NCBI GenBank assembly: GCA_029624675.1
Contig: JARSSP010000021.1
Span: 62,001 to 126,000 of the forward strand
Direction: 5' to 3'
DNA length: 64,000 nt
From: Candidatus Contendibacter sp.
GTDB taxonomy: Bacteria; Pseudomonadota; Gammaproteobacteria; Competibacterales; Competibacteraceae
A model generated the notes under the pieces. That model had not been told where the DNA came from and made no database searches. It saw only the letters and a list, made by a program, of their open reading frames with translations. The position numbers were made by a program, and so were the translations under genes. Shown here piece by piece: positions 53,642-63,264 of the stretch; position 1 is the first letter of the stretch, and each line of letters opens with the position of its first letter.

Positions 53642-53787
53642 AAATCCAACCGTTCACTCCCCCTCCCAGCGGAAGAGTGCCGAAGGGAAAAACCTGAACA
53701 CTGCGGGCGCCGACCTGCTCCTTGCCTGGCGCCCCCCCAATGGCGATGCTATAGTTTTCCACCTTTATTATTGCTCAAGAATTACCG

Positions 53788-55146
53788 ATGGCACGCAAAC
53801 TGTACATCAAGACTCACGGTTGCCAGATGAACGAATACGATTCCGCCCGGATGGCGGATGGGCTGCGCGCGGCCTGCGGTCTGGAGCGCACCGATGATCC
53901 CGCGCAGGCGGACGTGCTGCTGCTCAATACCTGCTCAATCCGCGAAAAGGCCCAGGAAAAGGTGTTCTCGCAACTGGGGGTCTGGAAAACCCTGAAAACA
54001 CACCGACCCGGTGTGGTCATCGGCGTCGGCGGCTGTGTCGCCAGCCAGGAAGGCGAGGCGCTGCGCGAGCGGGCGCCGCAGGTGGACCTGGTGTTCGGGC
54101 CGCAAACCCTGCACCGGTTGCCGGAGATGCTGGCGGCGGTGTGGGCCGACCGGCGGCCCGTGGTGGATGTCTCCTTCCCGGAAATCGAAAAATTCGACCG
54201 GCTGCCGGAACCGCGCGCCGAGGGTCCCACCGCCTTCGTCTCCATCATGGAAGGCTGCGATAAATACTGCACCTTCTGCGTGGTGCCCTACACCCGTGGC
54301 AACGAGGTCAGCCGGCCGTTCGACGCCGTGCTGGCCGAGGTCGCGGCGCTGGCGGCCCAGGGCGTGCGCGAGGTCACCCTGCTCGGCCAGAACGTCAACG
54401 CCTACCGGGGACCGATGGACGACGGCGAAACCGCCGATCTGGCGTTGCTGATCGAGCACGTCGCCGCCATTCCCGGCATCGCCCGCATCCGCTACACCAC
54501 GTCGCATCCGGTGGAATTCTCCGACCGGCTGATCGAGGTTTACGCCCGCGTCCCGCAACTGGTCAGCCATTTGCACCTGCCGGTGCAAAGTGGCTCCGAC
54601 CGCATCCTGGCGCTGATGAAACGCGGCCATACGGCGCTGGAATACCAGGCCAAGGTCCGCAAGCTGCGCGCCGCGCGGCCCGACCTCAGCCTGTCCTCGG
54701 ATTTCATCGTCGGTTTTCCCGGCGAGACTGAGCGCGATTTCGAGGCGACGATGGCGTTGATCGAAGAGATCGGCTTCGACCACAGCTTCAGTTTCCTCTA
54801 CAGCGCCCGGCCCGGCACACCCGCCGCCAGCCTGCCCGACGCCACCCCGCTCGCGATCAAGAAGGAGCGGCTGGCTCGTTTGCAAGCGCGTATCGAAGAG
54901 GGCGCGCACGCCCTCAGCCGCAAGATGGTCGGCACGACCCAGCGGGTGCTGGTGGACCGCCCCGCGCGCAAGGACGGGCGGCAACTGGCCGGCCGCACCG
55001 AGAACAACCGGGTGGTCAATTTCGACGGCCCGTCCTATTTGCTCGGCCAGTTCGCCGATGTCGTCATCACCGAGGCGTTGCCCAATTCCCTGCGCGGTCG
55101 CTTGGTCGCCTGCCCGGAACCGCCGGCCTTGCCACAGGCCCGTTGA
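53788..55146 (+). CDS. miaB: tRNA-2-methylthio-N6-dimethylallyladenosine synthase
   Basis: MiaB adds the methylthio group to i6A37 of tRNAs that read codons beginning with U. The 452-residue product has the N-terminal UPF0004 cluster cysteines ([36 protein letters not shown]), the radical-SAM motif [30 protein letters not shown], and a C-terminal TRAM domain. It opens the conserved miaB-ybeZ-ybeY-ybeX-lnt set; its TGA overlaps the next ATG by one base. Confidence 0.97.
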   Translation: MARKLYIKTHGCQMNEYDSARMADGLRAACGLERTDDPAQADVLLLNTCSIREKAQEKVFSQLGVWKTLKTHRPGVVIGVGGCVASQEGEALRERAPQVDLVFGPQTLHRLPEMLAAVWADRRPVVDVSFPEIEKFDRLPEPRAEGPTAFVSIMEGCDKYCTFCVVPYTRGNEVSRPFDAVLAEVAALAAQGVREVTLLGQNVNAYRGPMDDGETADLALLIEHVAAIPGIARIRYTTSHPVEFSDRLIEVYARVPQLVSHLHLPVQSGSDRILALMKRGHTALEYQAKVRKLRAARPDLSLSSDFIVGFPGETERDFEATMALIEEIGFDHSFSFLYSARPGTPAASLPDATPLAIKKERLARLQARIEEGAHALSRKMVGTTQRVLVDRPARKDGRQLAGRTENNRVVNFDGPSYLLGQFADVVITEALPNSLRGRLVACPEPPALPQAR

Positions 55147-56153
55147 TGAACGCGCCCGCCACTGTTTCCGCCCTGAATTCCAACACCGCCCCCAAATTTC
55201 AGGACTTGCTGCTGGAACCGGCCGACAACGCCCGGTTGGCTACCCTGTGTGGCAATCTGGACGAACATCTGCGCCAGATCGAGCGTCGGTTGGGCGTCGA
55301 AATCAACAATCGCGGCCATCAGTTCCGGGTGATCGGCGAACCGCACGCGGTCGCGGTCGCGGTCGCGGTGCTGGAAGCGATGTACCGAACCACTCAGGAC
55401 GAGACGCTTACCCCGGCGCAAGTCCACCTGTTCTTGCAGGAAGCGGGCGCCGACGCCCTGATCGAGGCGGAGCCGGACACCGATGAGGTCACCATCCGCA
55501 CCCGGCGCGGATTGATTCGCGGGCGCGGCCCCAACCAGCAGCGTTATCTGTGGAGCATCCAGCACCACGACCTCAATTTTGGGGTCGGTCCCGCCGGCAC
55601 CGGCAAAACCTATCTCGCGGTCGCCTGCGCGGTGGATGCGCTGGAAAGCAACGCGGCGCGGCGGTTGGTGTTGGTCCGGCCGGCGGTGGAAGCCGGCGAG
55701 CGATTGGGTTTCCTGCCCGGTGACATGGCCCAGAAAATCGATCCCTATCTCCGTCCGCTCTACGACGCCCTGTATGAAATGCTGGGCTTCGAGCGGGTCG
55801 CCAAGCTGATCGAACGCAACATCATCGAGGTCGCGCCGTTGGCCTTCATGCGTGGACGGAGCTTGAACGATTCCTTCATCATCCTCGACGAAGCCCAGAA
55901 CACCACGGTGGAGCAAATGAAGATGTTTCTGACCCGCATCGGTTTCGGCTCGACAGCGGTGGTCACCGGCGACGTGACGCAGGTGGATCTGCCGCGCAAT
56001 GTCCAATCCGGCTTGCGCCAGGTCTTGCAAGTCCTCAAGGACGTGGAGGGCATCAGCATGACCTTCTTCAACGCCCGCGACGTGGTGCGGCATCCGCTCG
56101 TGCAGCGAATCGTCAACGCCTACGCCCGCTACGAACAGGACAACCCCTCATGA
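55146..56153 (+). CDS. ybeZ: PhoH-like ATPase YbeZ
   Basis: A 335-residue PhoH-family NTPase that works with YbeY in RNA handling and ribosome quality control. Walker A is [13 protein letters not shown] near residue 145; [20 protein letters not shown] and [17 protein letters not shown] (Walker B) follow, then [10 protein letters not shown]. The N-terminal part resembles a KH-like domain. Start and stop overlap the flanking genes by 1 and 4 bases, so expression is tightly coupled. Confidence 0.95.
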   Translation: MNAPATVSALNSNTAPKFQDLLLEPADNARLATLCGNLDEHLRQIERRLGVEINNRGHQFRVIGEPHAVAVAVAVLEAMYRTTQDETLTPAQVHLFLQEAGADALIEAEPDTDEVTIRTRRGLIRGRGPNQQRYLWSIQHHDLNFGVGPAGTGKTYLAVACAVDALESNAARRLVLVRPAVEAGERLGFLPGDMAQKIDPYLRPLYDALYEMLGFERVAKLIERNIIEVAPLAFMRGRSLNDSFIILDEAQNTTVEQMKMFLTRIGFGSTAVVTGDVTQVDLPRNVQSGLRQVLQVLKDVEGISMTFFNARDVVRHPLVQRIVNAYARYEQDNPS

Positions 56154-56617
56154 CCCTGGACCTGGACCTGCAAATCGCGCTGGACCTGCCCGGACTGCCC
56201 ACCGAATCTGACTTCCGCCGCTGGGTCGAGGTGGCACTGGCCGGCGCCGGTCACGCCAAGGATGCCGAACTGACCCTCCGCGTGGTCAACGAAGCCGAAA
56301 GCGCCGCGCTCAACGAAACGTACCGCCACAAGCCGGGGCCGACCAACGTGCTGTCCTTTCCGTTCGCGGCGCCACCGGAGGTCGAAAGCTCCCTGCTGGG
56401 CGACATCGTGATCTGCGCGCCGGTGGTGTTGCGCGAGGCCGTCGTCCAGGATAAAACCCCGGAGGCGCATTGGGCGCACCTGGTCGCCCATGGCGTTCTG
56501 CACCTGCTGGGCTATGATCATGATGAAGCCCATGCCGAGGCCATGGAATCCCTGGAAATCCGCATCCTGGCGGGACTGGGTTACCCTGATCCCTATGGAG
56601 ATCCGCGCGACCGATGA
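56150..56617 (+). CDS. ybeY: Endoribonuclease YbeY
   Basis: A 155-residue zinc-dependent RNase for 16S rRNA 3'-end maturation and ribosome quality control. The metal site [18 protein letters not shown] carries the three histidines of the family, and [13 protein letters not shown] and [11 protein letters not shown] are conserved. The ATG overlaps the ybeZ stop (ATGA), and its own stop overlaps the corC start. Confidence 0.96.
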   Translation: MTLDLDLQIALDLPGLPTESDFRRWVEVALAGAGHAKDAELTLRVVNEAESAALNETYRHKPGPTNVLSFPFAAPPEVESSLLGDIVICAPVVLREAVVQDKTPEAHWAHLVAHGVLHLLGYDHDEAHAEAMESLEIRILAGLGYPDPYGDPRDR

Positions 56618-57465
56618 GCGAAGAACGATCCGAATCTAGCCATAAACCTTCGTGGCTGGAACGGTTGGGCCTGGCCCTGATGGGTGAACCCAAGGACCGG
56701 GATGAATTGATGGATCTGCTGCGCGACGCCCAGCAACGGGAACTGTTGGACACCGACGCCCTGACGATGATGGAAGGCGTCATGCAAGTGTCGGAAACTC
56801 AGGTGCGCGATGTCATGATTCCGCGCGCTCAGATGATGGTGCTGGAACGTGACTGGAATCTGGAGCGCCTCATCGCCGAAATCGTCGAATCGGGCCATTC
56901 CCGCTTTCCGGTGATCGACGCGAGCAAGGACAATGTCATCGGCATCCTGATCGTCAAGGACCTGCTGGCCCACGCCTTCGACCCGCGCGAGGATTTCGAT
57001 CTGCGCGCCCTGCTGCGACCGGCCAAGTTCATCCCCGAAAGCAAGCGCCTCAACGTCCTGCTGAAGGAATTTCGCGGCAACCGCCTGCACATGGCCATCG
57101 TGGTGGACGAATACGGCGGCGTGGCCGGCCTGATCACCATCGAGGACGTGTTGGAAGAGATCGTCGGCGAAATCGACGACGAGCACGATACCGACGACGG
57201 CGCGTTCATCCGACCGCAGGGCGACACGTTCATCCTCAAGGCGCTTACTCCGGTCGAGCATTTCAACGAATATTTCAAGGCCACGTTAAGCGACGAACGG
57301 GCCGACACCATCGGTGGCCTGGTGATGATGGAATTGGGTCGGCTGCCCAAGGAGGGCGAGGCAGTGGAATTAGGTCAATTTCATTTCCAAGTTATTCGCG
57401 CCGACAATCGACGGATTCATCTGCTGAATATGACGTTACCCTTTAATAGTGAGGAAAATACTTAA
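56614..57465 (+). CDS. corC: CorC/YbeX-type CBS and transporter-associated domain protein
   Basis: A 283-residue cytoplasmic protein of the HlyC/CorC family (YbeX), linked to magnesium/cobalt efflux and, in E. coli, to ribosome metabolism. Two CBS domains: [18 protein letters not shown] with [19 protein letters not shown], and [15 protein letters not shown] with [19 protein letters not shown]. The C-terminal CorC_HlyC domain runs from about residue 195 ([15 protein letters not shown]). The stop overlaps the next ATG by one base. Confidence 0.95.
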   Translation: MSEERSESSHKPSWLERLGLALMGEPKDRDELMDLLRDAQQRELLDTDALTMMEGVMQVSETQVRDVMIPRAQMMVLERDWNLERLIAEIVESGHSRFPVIDASKDNVIGILIVKDLLAHAFDPREDFDLRALLRPAKFIPESKRLNVLLKEFRGNRLHMAIVVDEYGGVAGLITIEDVLEEIVGEIDDEHDTDDGAFIRPQGDTFILKALTPVEHFNEYFKATLSDERADTIGGLVMMELGRLPKEGEAVELGQFHFQVIRADNRRIHLLNMTLPFNSEENT

Positions 57466-57881
57466 TGAGCTTTGGTGGCGATTTCTACGCTCTCTCTGAT
57501 AAACAATTACGGGATTTGTTGGATGGAGAAGTGAACTATTGGGAGTTTTTAGATAACCAGATGGATGAAAAACCAAGAGAGTGTTTTAGCAAAGGCGAGC
57601 ATATTTGGTTTGAGATTTCACAGATGCTCGAACCAGAATACGCTTGTGGCATGGAAAATACCAATGCGATTCCTGAAATGTCCGGCTATTCTTTTTCCGA
57701 CGATGTAAAAGCGATTGTTGATGAATTGATCCCGCTTAGCGAGGAAGAGTTGCGAGAGCGCCATGGTGGCGCCAATATCGAACAAGATTTCGAGCTGTTG
57801 TATCAAATCATTAAAGAATTAATAGAATTTTATCAGCGCGCCGCTAAAAATAATGATGCGGTCTTGTTCCGGCTCACCTAG
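57465..57881 (+). CDS. DUF1877-like hypothetical protein
   Basis: A 138-residue acidic protein, SFGGDFYALSDKQLRDLLDG at the N-terminus and EELRERHGGANIEQDFELLY, then IIKELIEFYQRAAKNNDAVL. The C-terminal helix pattern resembles DUF1877 (YfbM-like) proteins of unknown function. Its DNA is clearly more AT-rich than the genes on both sides, suggesting later insertion between corC and lnt, although its ATG neatly overlaps the corC stop. Confidence 0.7.
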   Translation: MSFGGDFYALSDKQLRDLLDGEVNYWEFLDNQMDEKPRECFSKGEHIWFEISQMLEPEYACGMENTNAIPEMSGYSFSDDVKAIVDELIPLSEEELRERHGGANIEQDFELLYQIIKELIEFYQRAAKNNDAVLFRLT

Positions 57882-57902
57882 CTTTAGCCATCGGGGCCTT
57901 GG

Positions 57903-58217
57903 ATGAGCGTTAAGAAAAGGCGGGAATTCGTTCCACCCGTCCGGATCGAAACCATCCGGCAGGAATTATTGCACTTGCTCGATGGGAGAAAGCTCCCAGT
58001 CAGCGTGCTTTCCCGGATAATCCGAAAATCAGAGCGGGAAATCCACGATCATCTCGAACAGATGCGGTTGTCCGGTCTTTTGCGGATCACCCCCGCGCGA
58101 TGCGCCCGTTGCGGTTATGCGTTCGATTCGCGCCAGAGGACGAAAAAGCCAGGCAAATGTCCAGAGTGCAAGGGTACATTCATCGAGGAACCCTTGTTTA
58201 CAATCAAGTCGTCGTAG
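57903..58217 (+). CDS. Winged-helix protein with C-terminal zinc ribbon
   Basis: A 104-residue predicted regulator of the HTH plus Zn-ribbon type (COG3357-like). The winged helix covers ETIRQELLHLLDGRKLPVSV and LSRIIRKSEREIHDHLEQMR. The zinc ribbon is CARCGYAFDSRQRTKKPGKC followed by PEC, giving CX2C...CX2C. These proteins are more often seen in archaea and anaerobic or sulfur bacteria. Targets are unknown. Confidence 0.85.
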   Translation: MSVKKRREFVPPVRIETIRQELLHLLDGRKLPVSVLSRIIRKSEREIHDHLEQMRLSGLLRITPARCARCGYAFDSRQRTKKPGKCPECKGTFIEEPLFTIKSS

Positions 58218-58227
58218 GATCGCGGCG

Positions 58228-58344
58228 ATGCTGATTCCAATATTGGGTTACCGTCAGCCACTGGAAGCCGTTGGCCAAAAACTGGAGTCGCGATCGGTGA
58301 ATTTCGCGCTGGCCATCGACGAACTTTACCGCGGCCTCGATTGA
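58228..58344 (+). CDS. Possible small ORF before lnt
   Basis: A 38-codon ORF reading LIPILGYRQPLEAVGQKLES and closing FALAIDELYRGLD, with AGGAT 10 bases upstream of the ATG. It may encode a small protein or be the tail of a lost gene. No family recognised. Its stop is 6 bases before the lnt start, so at least its translation could aid lnt expression. Confidence 0.3.
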   Translation: MLIPILGYRQPLEAVGQKLESRSVNFALAIDELYRGLD

Positions 58345-58350
58345 ACCCGC

Positions 58351-59868
58351 GTGCTTCTTTCCCCCGCGCGTCATCCTCTGTTCGTCGACCTGCTGGCCTT
58401 CATCGCCGGCGCCCTTCTGCCGCTCGCCTTCGCGCCGTTCGACATTTGGCTGCTGGCCATCTTGTTACCCGCCATCCTGTTATGGACTTGGGACGGTGCC
58501 TCACCGCGCCGCGCCGCCGTTCGCGGTGGGCTGTTCGGATTGGGCTTGTACGGTTTCGGCATCCACTGGATCTTCATCAGCCTGCACGATTACGGTAACG
58601 CCCCGGCTCCGTTCGCGGCGTTGGCCACCGCGCTCGTGGTGCTGGCGATGGCGTTGTATCCGGTCGCGCTCGGCGGGTTGATCGCCCGCTGGGGACCGCC
58701 GCCGGGGCCGGCGCGCTGGCTGCTGGTCTTCCCAGCGCTGTGGACGCTGCTGGACTGGGTGCGAAGCTGGCTGTTGACCGGCTTTCCCTGGCTGGCCATC
58801 GGCTACAGCCAGACCGATGCGCCGCTCGGTCAACTTGCGCCTTACGCGGGTGTGTTCGGGGTTGGCTGGGCAGTGGCGCTCAGTGCCGGCCTGCTCCGAA
58901 CGGTGCTGAGCAACGCCCACTGGCGGGCGCGGCTGAGCGGGCTGGGACTACTGGCGGTCTTATGGCTGGGCGCGTGGGGGCTGGGGGGAGTGGAATGGGT
59001 CGAGCCGGCGGGAGCGCCGTTGCGGGTCGCCATCGTGCAAGGCAACGTCACCCAGGACCGGAAGTGGGACCCGGACGCGCTGGACGAGACCCTGACCCGC
59101 TATGTCCAGTTGAGCCTGCCCGAGCAAAGCCGGAGCGAGGTGATCGTCTGGCCGGAGACCGCGATCCCAGCCCTGCTGGACGAGGTTCGTCCCTTCGTCG
59201 CCGCGCTGGCCGGCGTGGCCCAGCAAACAGGGGTGGATTACGTCACCGGCATCCCGACCGGATCGCGAGAGAGCGGCGTTTTTCACAACAGCATCATCGG
59301 CCTCGGCCGCTCGCCGGGGTTGTACCACAAGCGCCGGTTGTTGCCGTTTGGCGAGTATCTGCCCCTGCGTGGGTTTCTCCTGTTCTTCCGCGACTGGGTC
59401 GACATCCCGATGGCCGATTTCACGCCGGGCAATCGCGAGCAACCGCTGTTTCACGCCGGCGGCCAGCCAGTGGGGCTGTCCATTTGCTTCGAGGCGGTGT
59501 TCGGTAGTGAGATTCGGCGGGCGCTGCCGGATGCCACCTGGCTGATCAACCTCAGCAACGACGCCTGGTTCAAGGATTCCGCCGCCCCGCACCAGCATTT
59601 GCAGATCGCTCGGATGCGCGCCCTGGAAGTGGCTCGCTACCTGGCCCGCGCCACCAACACCGGCGTTTCGGCGATCGTCGACGAGCGGGGGCAAATTCGG
59701 GCGCGCGGCCCGCAGTTTCAGGCCGAGGTGATTCGCGGCGAGGTTCGCCCCTTGCGGGGGTTGACGCCCTATGCCCGATTCGGGGATTGGCCGGCGATGG
59801 CGATGATGGTAGGGTTGCTTATCCTGGGATTGTTCCTGGGCCGACGCACCCTCGCGACCACGGCATGA
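58351..59868 (+). CDS. lnt: Apolipoprotein N-acyltransferase
   Basis: Lnt adds the third acyl chain to lipoproteins at the inner membrane, needed for Lol sorting. The 505-residue product starts at a GTG and has about seven N-terminal membrane segments, then a nitrilase-type periplasmic domain with the catalytic Glu in IVWPETAIPALL, Lys in YHKRRLLPFGEYLPL, and Cys in GLSICFEAVFG. TWLINLSNDAWFKDSAAPHQ is typical. Several lipoproteins in this window are substrates in principle. Confidence 0.96.
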   Translation: MLLSPARHPLFVDLLAFIAGALLPLAFAPFDIWLLAILLPAILLWTWDGASPRRAAVRGGLFGLGLYGFGIHWIFISLHDYGNAPAPFAALATALVVLAMALYPVALGGLIARWGPPPGPARWLLVFPALWTLLDWVRSWLLTGFPWLAIGYSQTDAPLGQLAPYAGVFGVGWAVALSAGLLRTVLSNAHWRARLSGLGLLAVLWLGAWGLGGVEWVEPAGAPLRVAIVQGNVTQDRKWDPDALDETLTRYVQLSLPEQSRSEVIVWPETAIPALLDEVRPFVAALAGVAQQTGVDYVTGIPTGSRESGVFHNSIIGLGRSPGLYHKRRLLPFGEYLPLRGFLLFFRDWVDIPMADFTPGNREQPLFHAGGQPVGLSICFEAVFGSEIRRALPDATWLINLSNDAWFKDSAAPHQHLQIARMRALEVARYLARATNTGVSAIVDERGQIRARGPQFQAEVIRGEVRPLRGLTPYARFGDWPAMAMMVGLLILGLFLGRRTLATTA

Positions 59869-60596
59869 GCCAAGACTCGATCCAACCCCATTCCGCGCCG
59901 CGCGCCCGATTCTCTGGGCTCGTTGGCCAGCCATGGCTTGACTTGGCGCACGCCTGGAACCGCCACTGGCCCGGGTGGATCGCCTTGCTCAGCGGTGGTT
60001 TGTTGCTGCTGATCTCCTGCGCCACCGCGCCGCCGCGCAACGTCAACGACGCCTGCGCCATCTTTGCCGAGTACGGCGACTGGTTGACCGACGCCAAGGC
60101 CGCCAGCCAGCGCTGGGGCGTGCCGCTGCCGGTGTTGCTAGCGATCCTGCACCAGGAATCGGCCTTTCAAGCTGACGCCCAGCCGCCGCGCCGCTGGTAT
60201 CTCGGCTTCATTCCCGGCCCGCGCCCCTCGTCCGCCTATGGCTACAGCCAGGCGTTGGACGGCACCTGGGAACGCTATATCGCCGCCACCGGCAACCGAG
60301 GCGCCGACCGCGACGATTTCGGCGACGCGGTGGATTTCATTGGCTGGTACGTCAACGAAACCGCCCAGCGCAACCGAATCGCCAAGAGCGACGCCTACAA
60401 CCAGTATCTGGCCTATCACGAGGGGCAGGAAGGGTTCGCCAAGGGGAGCTACCAGCAAAAGCCCTGGTTGATGCAACGAGCGCGGCGCGTGCGCCAGCAG
60501 GCCGACCGCTACCGCGCGCAACTGAACCGCTGCGGGCCGGGCTTGGCCGCCTGGCATCACGTTCCTTCACCCGCCAGGGAATTCCGCCATGCGTGA
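59865..60596 (+). CDS. Lytic-transglycosylase-like (SLT) lipoprotein
   Basis: A 243-residue envelope protein with a goose-lysozyme/SLT-like domain. The start at 59865 overlaps the lnt stop (ATGA). An unusually long 40-residue N-terminus precedes the hydrophobic run IALLSGGLLLLISC with a lipobox-like cysteine. The catalytic glutamate is probably in LLAILHQESAFQAD; AYGYSQALDGTWERY and FIGWYVNETAQRN follow. It would cleave peptidoglycan in the periplasm. Its stop overlaps the next gene. Confidence 0.85.
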   Translation: MSQDSIQPHSAPRARFSGLVGQPWLDLAHAWNRHWPGWIALLSGGLLLLISCATAPPRNVNDACAIFAEYGDWLTDAKAASQRWGVPLPVLLAILHQESAFQADAQPPRRWYLGFIPGPRPSSAYGYSQALDGTWERYIAATGNRGADRDDFGDAVDFIGWYVNETAQRNRIAKSDAYNQYLAYHEGQEGFAKGSYQQKPWLMQRARRVRQQADRYRAQLNRCGPGLAAWHHVPSPAREFRHA

Positions 60597-60912
60597 CGAG
60601 GATCGTGACGACGAGGATCGATACGACCCGGCGGCGCCCCCACCGCCCAGCAAAAGCCAGCGCAAGCGGGAGGCCACCGCATTGCAGGAACTGGGCGAGC
60701 GTGTGGTCAAGCTCACTCCGGCACAATTGAGCTGCGTCCCGCTGCCGGACGAATTATTGGCGGCGGTGCGGGTGGCGCAAGGCATTGCGCAACGCGGCGG
60801 GCGCAAGCGCCAGTTGCAATACATCGGCAAGCTGATGCGCCAGTTGGACGAGGCGGAAACGGAGGCGATCCGCGCCGCCCTGACCACCCTGCTGCCGGGC
60901 GGGCGCCTTTGA
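60589..60912 (+). CDS. Short DarP/YjgA-family ribosome assembly protein
   Basis: A 107-residue protein matching the N-terminal half of DarP (YjgA), a 50S assembly factor of about 180 residues in E. coli. It has the acidic start, SKSQRKREATALQELGERVV, and RRKRQLQYIGKLMR-like RGGRKRQLQYIGKLMRQLDE. The usual C-terminal half (the HxLExWR and ADRQxLRxL regions) is absent, and no continuation is visible in other frames downstream. The ATG overlaps the previous gene by 8 bases. Confidence 0.8.
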   Translation: MRDEDRDDEDRYDPAAPPPPSKSQRKREATALQELGERVVKLTPAQLSCVPLPDELLAAVRVAQGIAQRGGRKRQLQYIGKLMRQLDEAETEAIRAALTTLLPGGRL

Positions 60913-60997
60913 CCGAACCCCACTTGCGTCATCGCCCCTTCTGGAGTTTTCCCTGACTCATCCACCCCTGTCCTGGCTGCTGGTTCTCGGCGCGCTG

Positions 60998-62137
60998 ATG
61001 GCGTTCGCGCCCATGTCCATCGACATGTATCTGCCCGGCCTGCCAACCATCGCCGCCGAGTTCGGCGTGGAAACCGCAGCGGCGCAATACACCTTGGCCA
61101 GCTTTTTCATCGGCCTGGCGCTGGGGCAAGCAGTTCACGGTCCACTGGCCGACCGCTACGGACGCAAGCCGCCGCTGTATGCCGGGCTGATGCTGTACAC
61201 CATCGCCTCCGTCGGCTGCGCGCTCGCCTCCGACATCGTCACGCTGACGGCGCTGCGCTTCGCCCAGGCGGTGGGCGGCTGCGCCGGGTTGGTGATCGCC
61301 CGCGCGGTGGTGCGCGACTGTTTCGACGCGCATACCTCGGCGCGGGTGTTTTCCCTGCTGATGCTGGTGATGGGGTTGGCGCCGATTCTGGCGCCGCTGG
61401 CCGGCGGCTGGATTTTGACGTTGGCGGGCTGGCGCGCGATTTTCGTGGTGCTGGCGCTGTTTGGGCTGACCTGCCTGGTCGCCGCCTGGCGTTGCCTGCC
61501 GGAAACCCGCCCAGCGGACACCGTCGCCAGCGCCAGCATCGGCGCGGCGTTGCGGGTTTACCTGAACTTAATGCGCGACGGGCGCTTCATGGGCTACGTC
61601 CTGAGCGGCGGCCTGGCCCATGCCGGAATGTTCGCCTACATCACGGGTTCTCCACACGTGTTCATCGAGGTGTACGGGGTAGCGGCGCGGAACTTTGGCT
61701 GGCTGTTCGGCCTCAACGCGCTGGGTTTGATCGCCAGTTCCCAGATCAATCGCCGGCTGTTGCTGCATCGTTCCGCTGATACGATCCTGCGGCGGGCGAA
61801 TCGCTCGACGGCGCTGCTGGGGCTGGGACTGCTGGCGGTCGCCGCTGGCGGCTGGGGAGGATTGCCCATGCTGCTGGTTCCGCTGTTCGGCTACAGCGTC
61901 AGCCTCGGTTTCACCGCCCCGAACGCCATGGCCAACGCCCTGGCCCGTCAGGGAACGCGGGCCGGCAGCGCCTCGGCCCTAATCGGCGCCTTGCACTTCG
62001 GCATCGCCACGATTTCCAGCACGCTGGTCGGACTGATCGGTCACGGTTCGGCGCTGCCCATGGCGACGGTCATCGCTGGTTGCGGATTGCTGGCCTATGG
62101 CGCGCACCGCATCCTGGTCGGCGATGGAACGAGCTGA
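60998..62137 (+). CDS. Bcr/CflA-type multidrug efflux transporter
   Basis: A major-facilitator drug exporter of the Bcr/CflA group, 379 residues from the ATG at 60998. That start cuts the first membrane helix: in-frame codons upstream read THPPLSWLLVLGAL and a CTG at 60953 has GGAG 7 bases before it, so initiation at CTG giving 394 residues is likely. Motifs are MSIDMYLPGLPTIAAEF, ADRYGRKPPLYAGL (motif A), and RFAQAVGGCAGLVIARAVVR (motif of Bcr helix 4). The stop is inside the start of the next gene. Confidence 0.88.
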   Translation: MAFAPMSIDMYLPGLPTIAAEFGVETAAAQYTLASFFIGLALGQAVHGPLADRYGRKPPLYAGLMLYTIASVGCALASDIVTLTALRFAQAVGGCAGLVIARAVVRDCFDAHTSARVFSLLMLVMGLAPILAPLAGGWILTLAGWRAIFVVLALFGLTCLVAAWRCLPETRPADTVASASIGAALRVYLNLMRDGRFMGYVLSGGLAHAGMFAYITGSPHVFIEVYGVAARNFGWLFGLNALGLIASSQINRRLLLHRSADTILRRANRSTALLGLGLLAVAAGGWGGLPMLLVPLFGYSVSLGFTAPNAMANALARQGTRAGSASALIGALHFGIATISSTLVGLIGHGSALPMATVIAGCGLLAYGAHRILVGDGTS

Positions 62138-63110
62138 AACCTCGGCGAGCGGCGCTTTCATGTCCCCCCACCATCGTCGCGCCCTGACCCTGAGCATCGG
62201 CCTGGCTACCCTGCTCTATCTCGCCTTTGTGCTGCTGACCGACCGCGCGGCGCTGCTGGCGGCGCTGCGACGGGTCGGTTCGCCCATACTCGTGGCGATT
62301 TTCGCGTTATCGCTGCTGAACTACCTGCTGCGGTTCTGGCGGTGGCAGCGCTATATCGCCGCGTTCGGCCACGTTTTGCCGTGGCGGCGGCATCTTCTCT
62401 ATTACTTGGCGGGCTTTACCCTGACCGTGACCCCCGGCAAGGCCGGCGAGGCGGTACGATCGCTCTATCTGCGCGGGCACGGCGTGAGCTATGCCCAAAG
62501 CCTGGCGGTGCTGTTCGTGGAGCGGTTGCTGGACGTGCTGGCGATGAGCCTGCTGGCGTTGCTGATCCTGCTGGCCCGGCCCGATTACGCCTGGCTGGTG
62601 GCGGTGGCCTGGGTGCTGGTGCTCGCCCTGGGCTGGCTGGTCACCCGCCGCTGGTTGCCCGACCGGTTGCGGGGCTGGGGAGACGGCCACCGTTACGGTC
62701 ATCGGTTCGACCGGCTGGCGCGGCTGTTCGATTCGGCGGCGATGCTGCTGCGGCCTGGCCATTTTTTGTTCGGGCTTGGGCTGGGTGTGTTGTCCTGGGG
62801 GCTGGAGGGGCTTTCCTTGTCTCTGATCGCCCGCGACATCGGCGTCGAACTCAGCCTCGCCGCCGGCATCGGCATCTACGCCATCGCGGTGTTGGCCGGC
62901 GCGCTGTCGTTCCTGCCCGGCGGCTTGGGAGGAACCGAAGCGGTGATGGGAGTTCTCCTGGTCGCCTTCGGCTCGGACGGCGCGGCGGCGGTCGCCATCA
63001 CGTTGCTGTGCCGGATCGCCACCCTGTGGTTCGCGGTCACGCTGGGCGGGATGGCGGTGGCGGCGCTGGGCCTCGATGGTCGGCGAGTGGATGTCTGCAA
63101 GAAAGATTGA
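62124..63110 (+). CDS. Lysylphosphatidylglycerol synthase TM / flippase-like membrane protein
   Basis: A 328-residue multi-pass protein of the UPF0104 (LPG_synthase_TM) family, including flippase-like domains of MprF. It has RFWRWQRYIAAFGHVLPWRR, LAGFTLTVTPGKAGEAVRSL (the family signature) and FLPGGLGGTEAVMGVLL. About eight membrane helices are expected. The ATG at 62124 overlaps the transporter stop; ATG 62160 is a plausible alternative start. Lipid specificity is unknown. Confidence 0.88.
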   Translation: MERAETSASGAFMSPHHRRALTLSIGLATLLYLAFVLLTDRAALLAALRRVGSPILVAIFALSLLNYLLRFWRWQRYIAAFGHVLPWRRHLLYYLAGFTLTVTPGKAGEAVRSLYLRGHGVSYAQSLAVLFVERLLDVLAMSLLALLILLARPDYAWLVAVAWVLVLALGWLVTRRWLPDRLRGWGDGHRYGHRFDRLARLFDSAAMLLRPGHFLFGLGLGVLSWGLEGLSLSLIARDIGVELSLAAGIGIYAIAVLAGALSFLPGGLGGTEAVMGVLLVAFGSDGAAAVAITLLCRIATLWFAVTLGGMAVAALGLDGRRVDVCKKD

Positions 63111-63264
63111 CATTGCCCCAACGACCCGCTGGGAATGGATTCCGCTTCCCCGACCCACCTTGAACGATCCTCGATATCACGCGAAACTGTCACGGCTCGA
63201 AGCGCGTTCGCGCCATTTCCCGGTGGCTCACCATCTACCTTCACTCCGCAAGCTCCAAGCCCCC

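Noticed and set aside
53749..53760. TATAGT before miaB considered as a -10 box
   Set aside because: No acceptable -35 element at 16-18 bp, so the promoter call is not supported.
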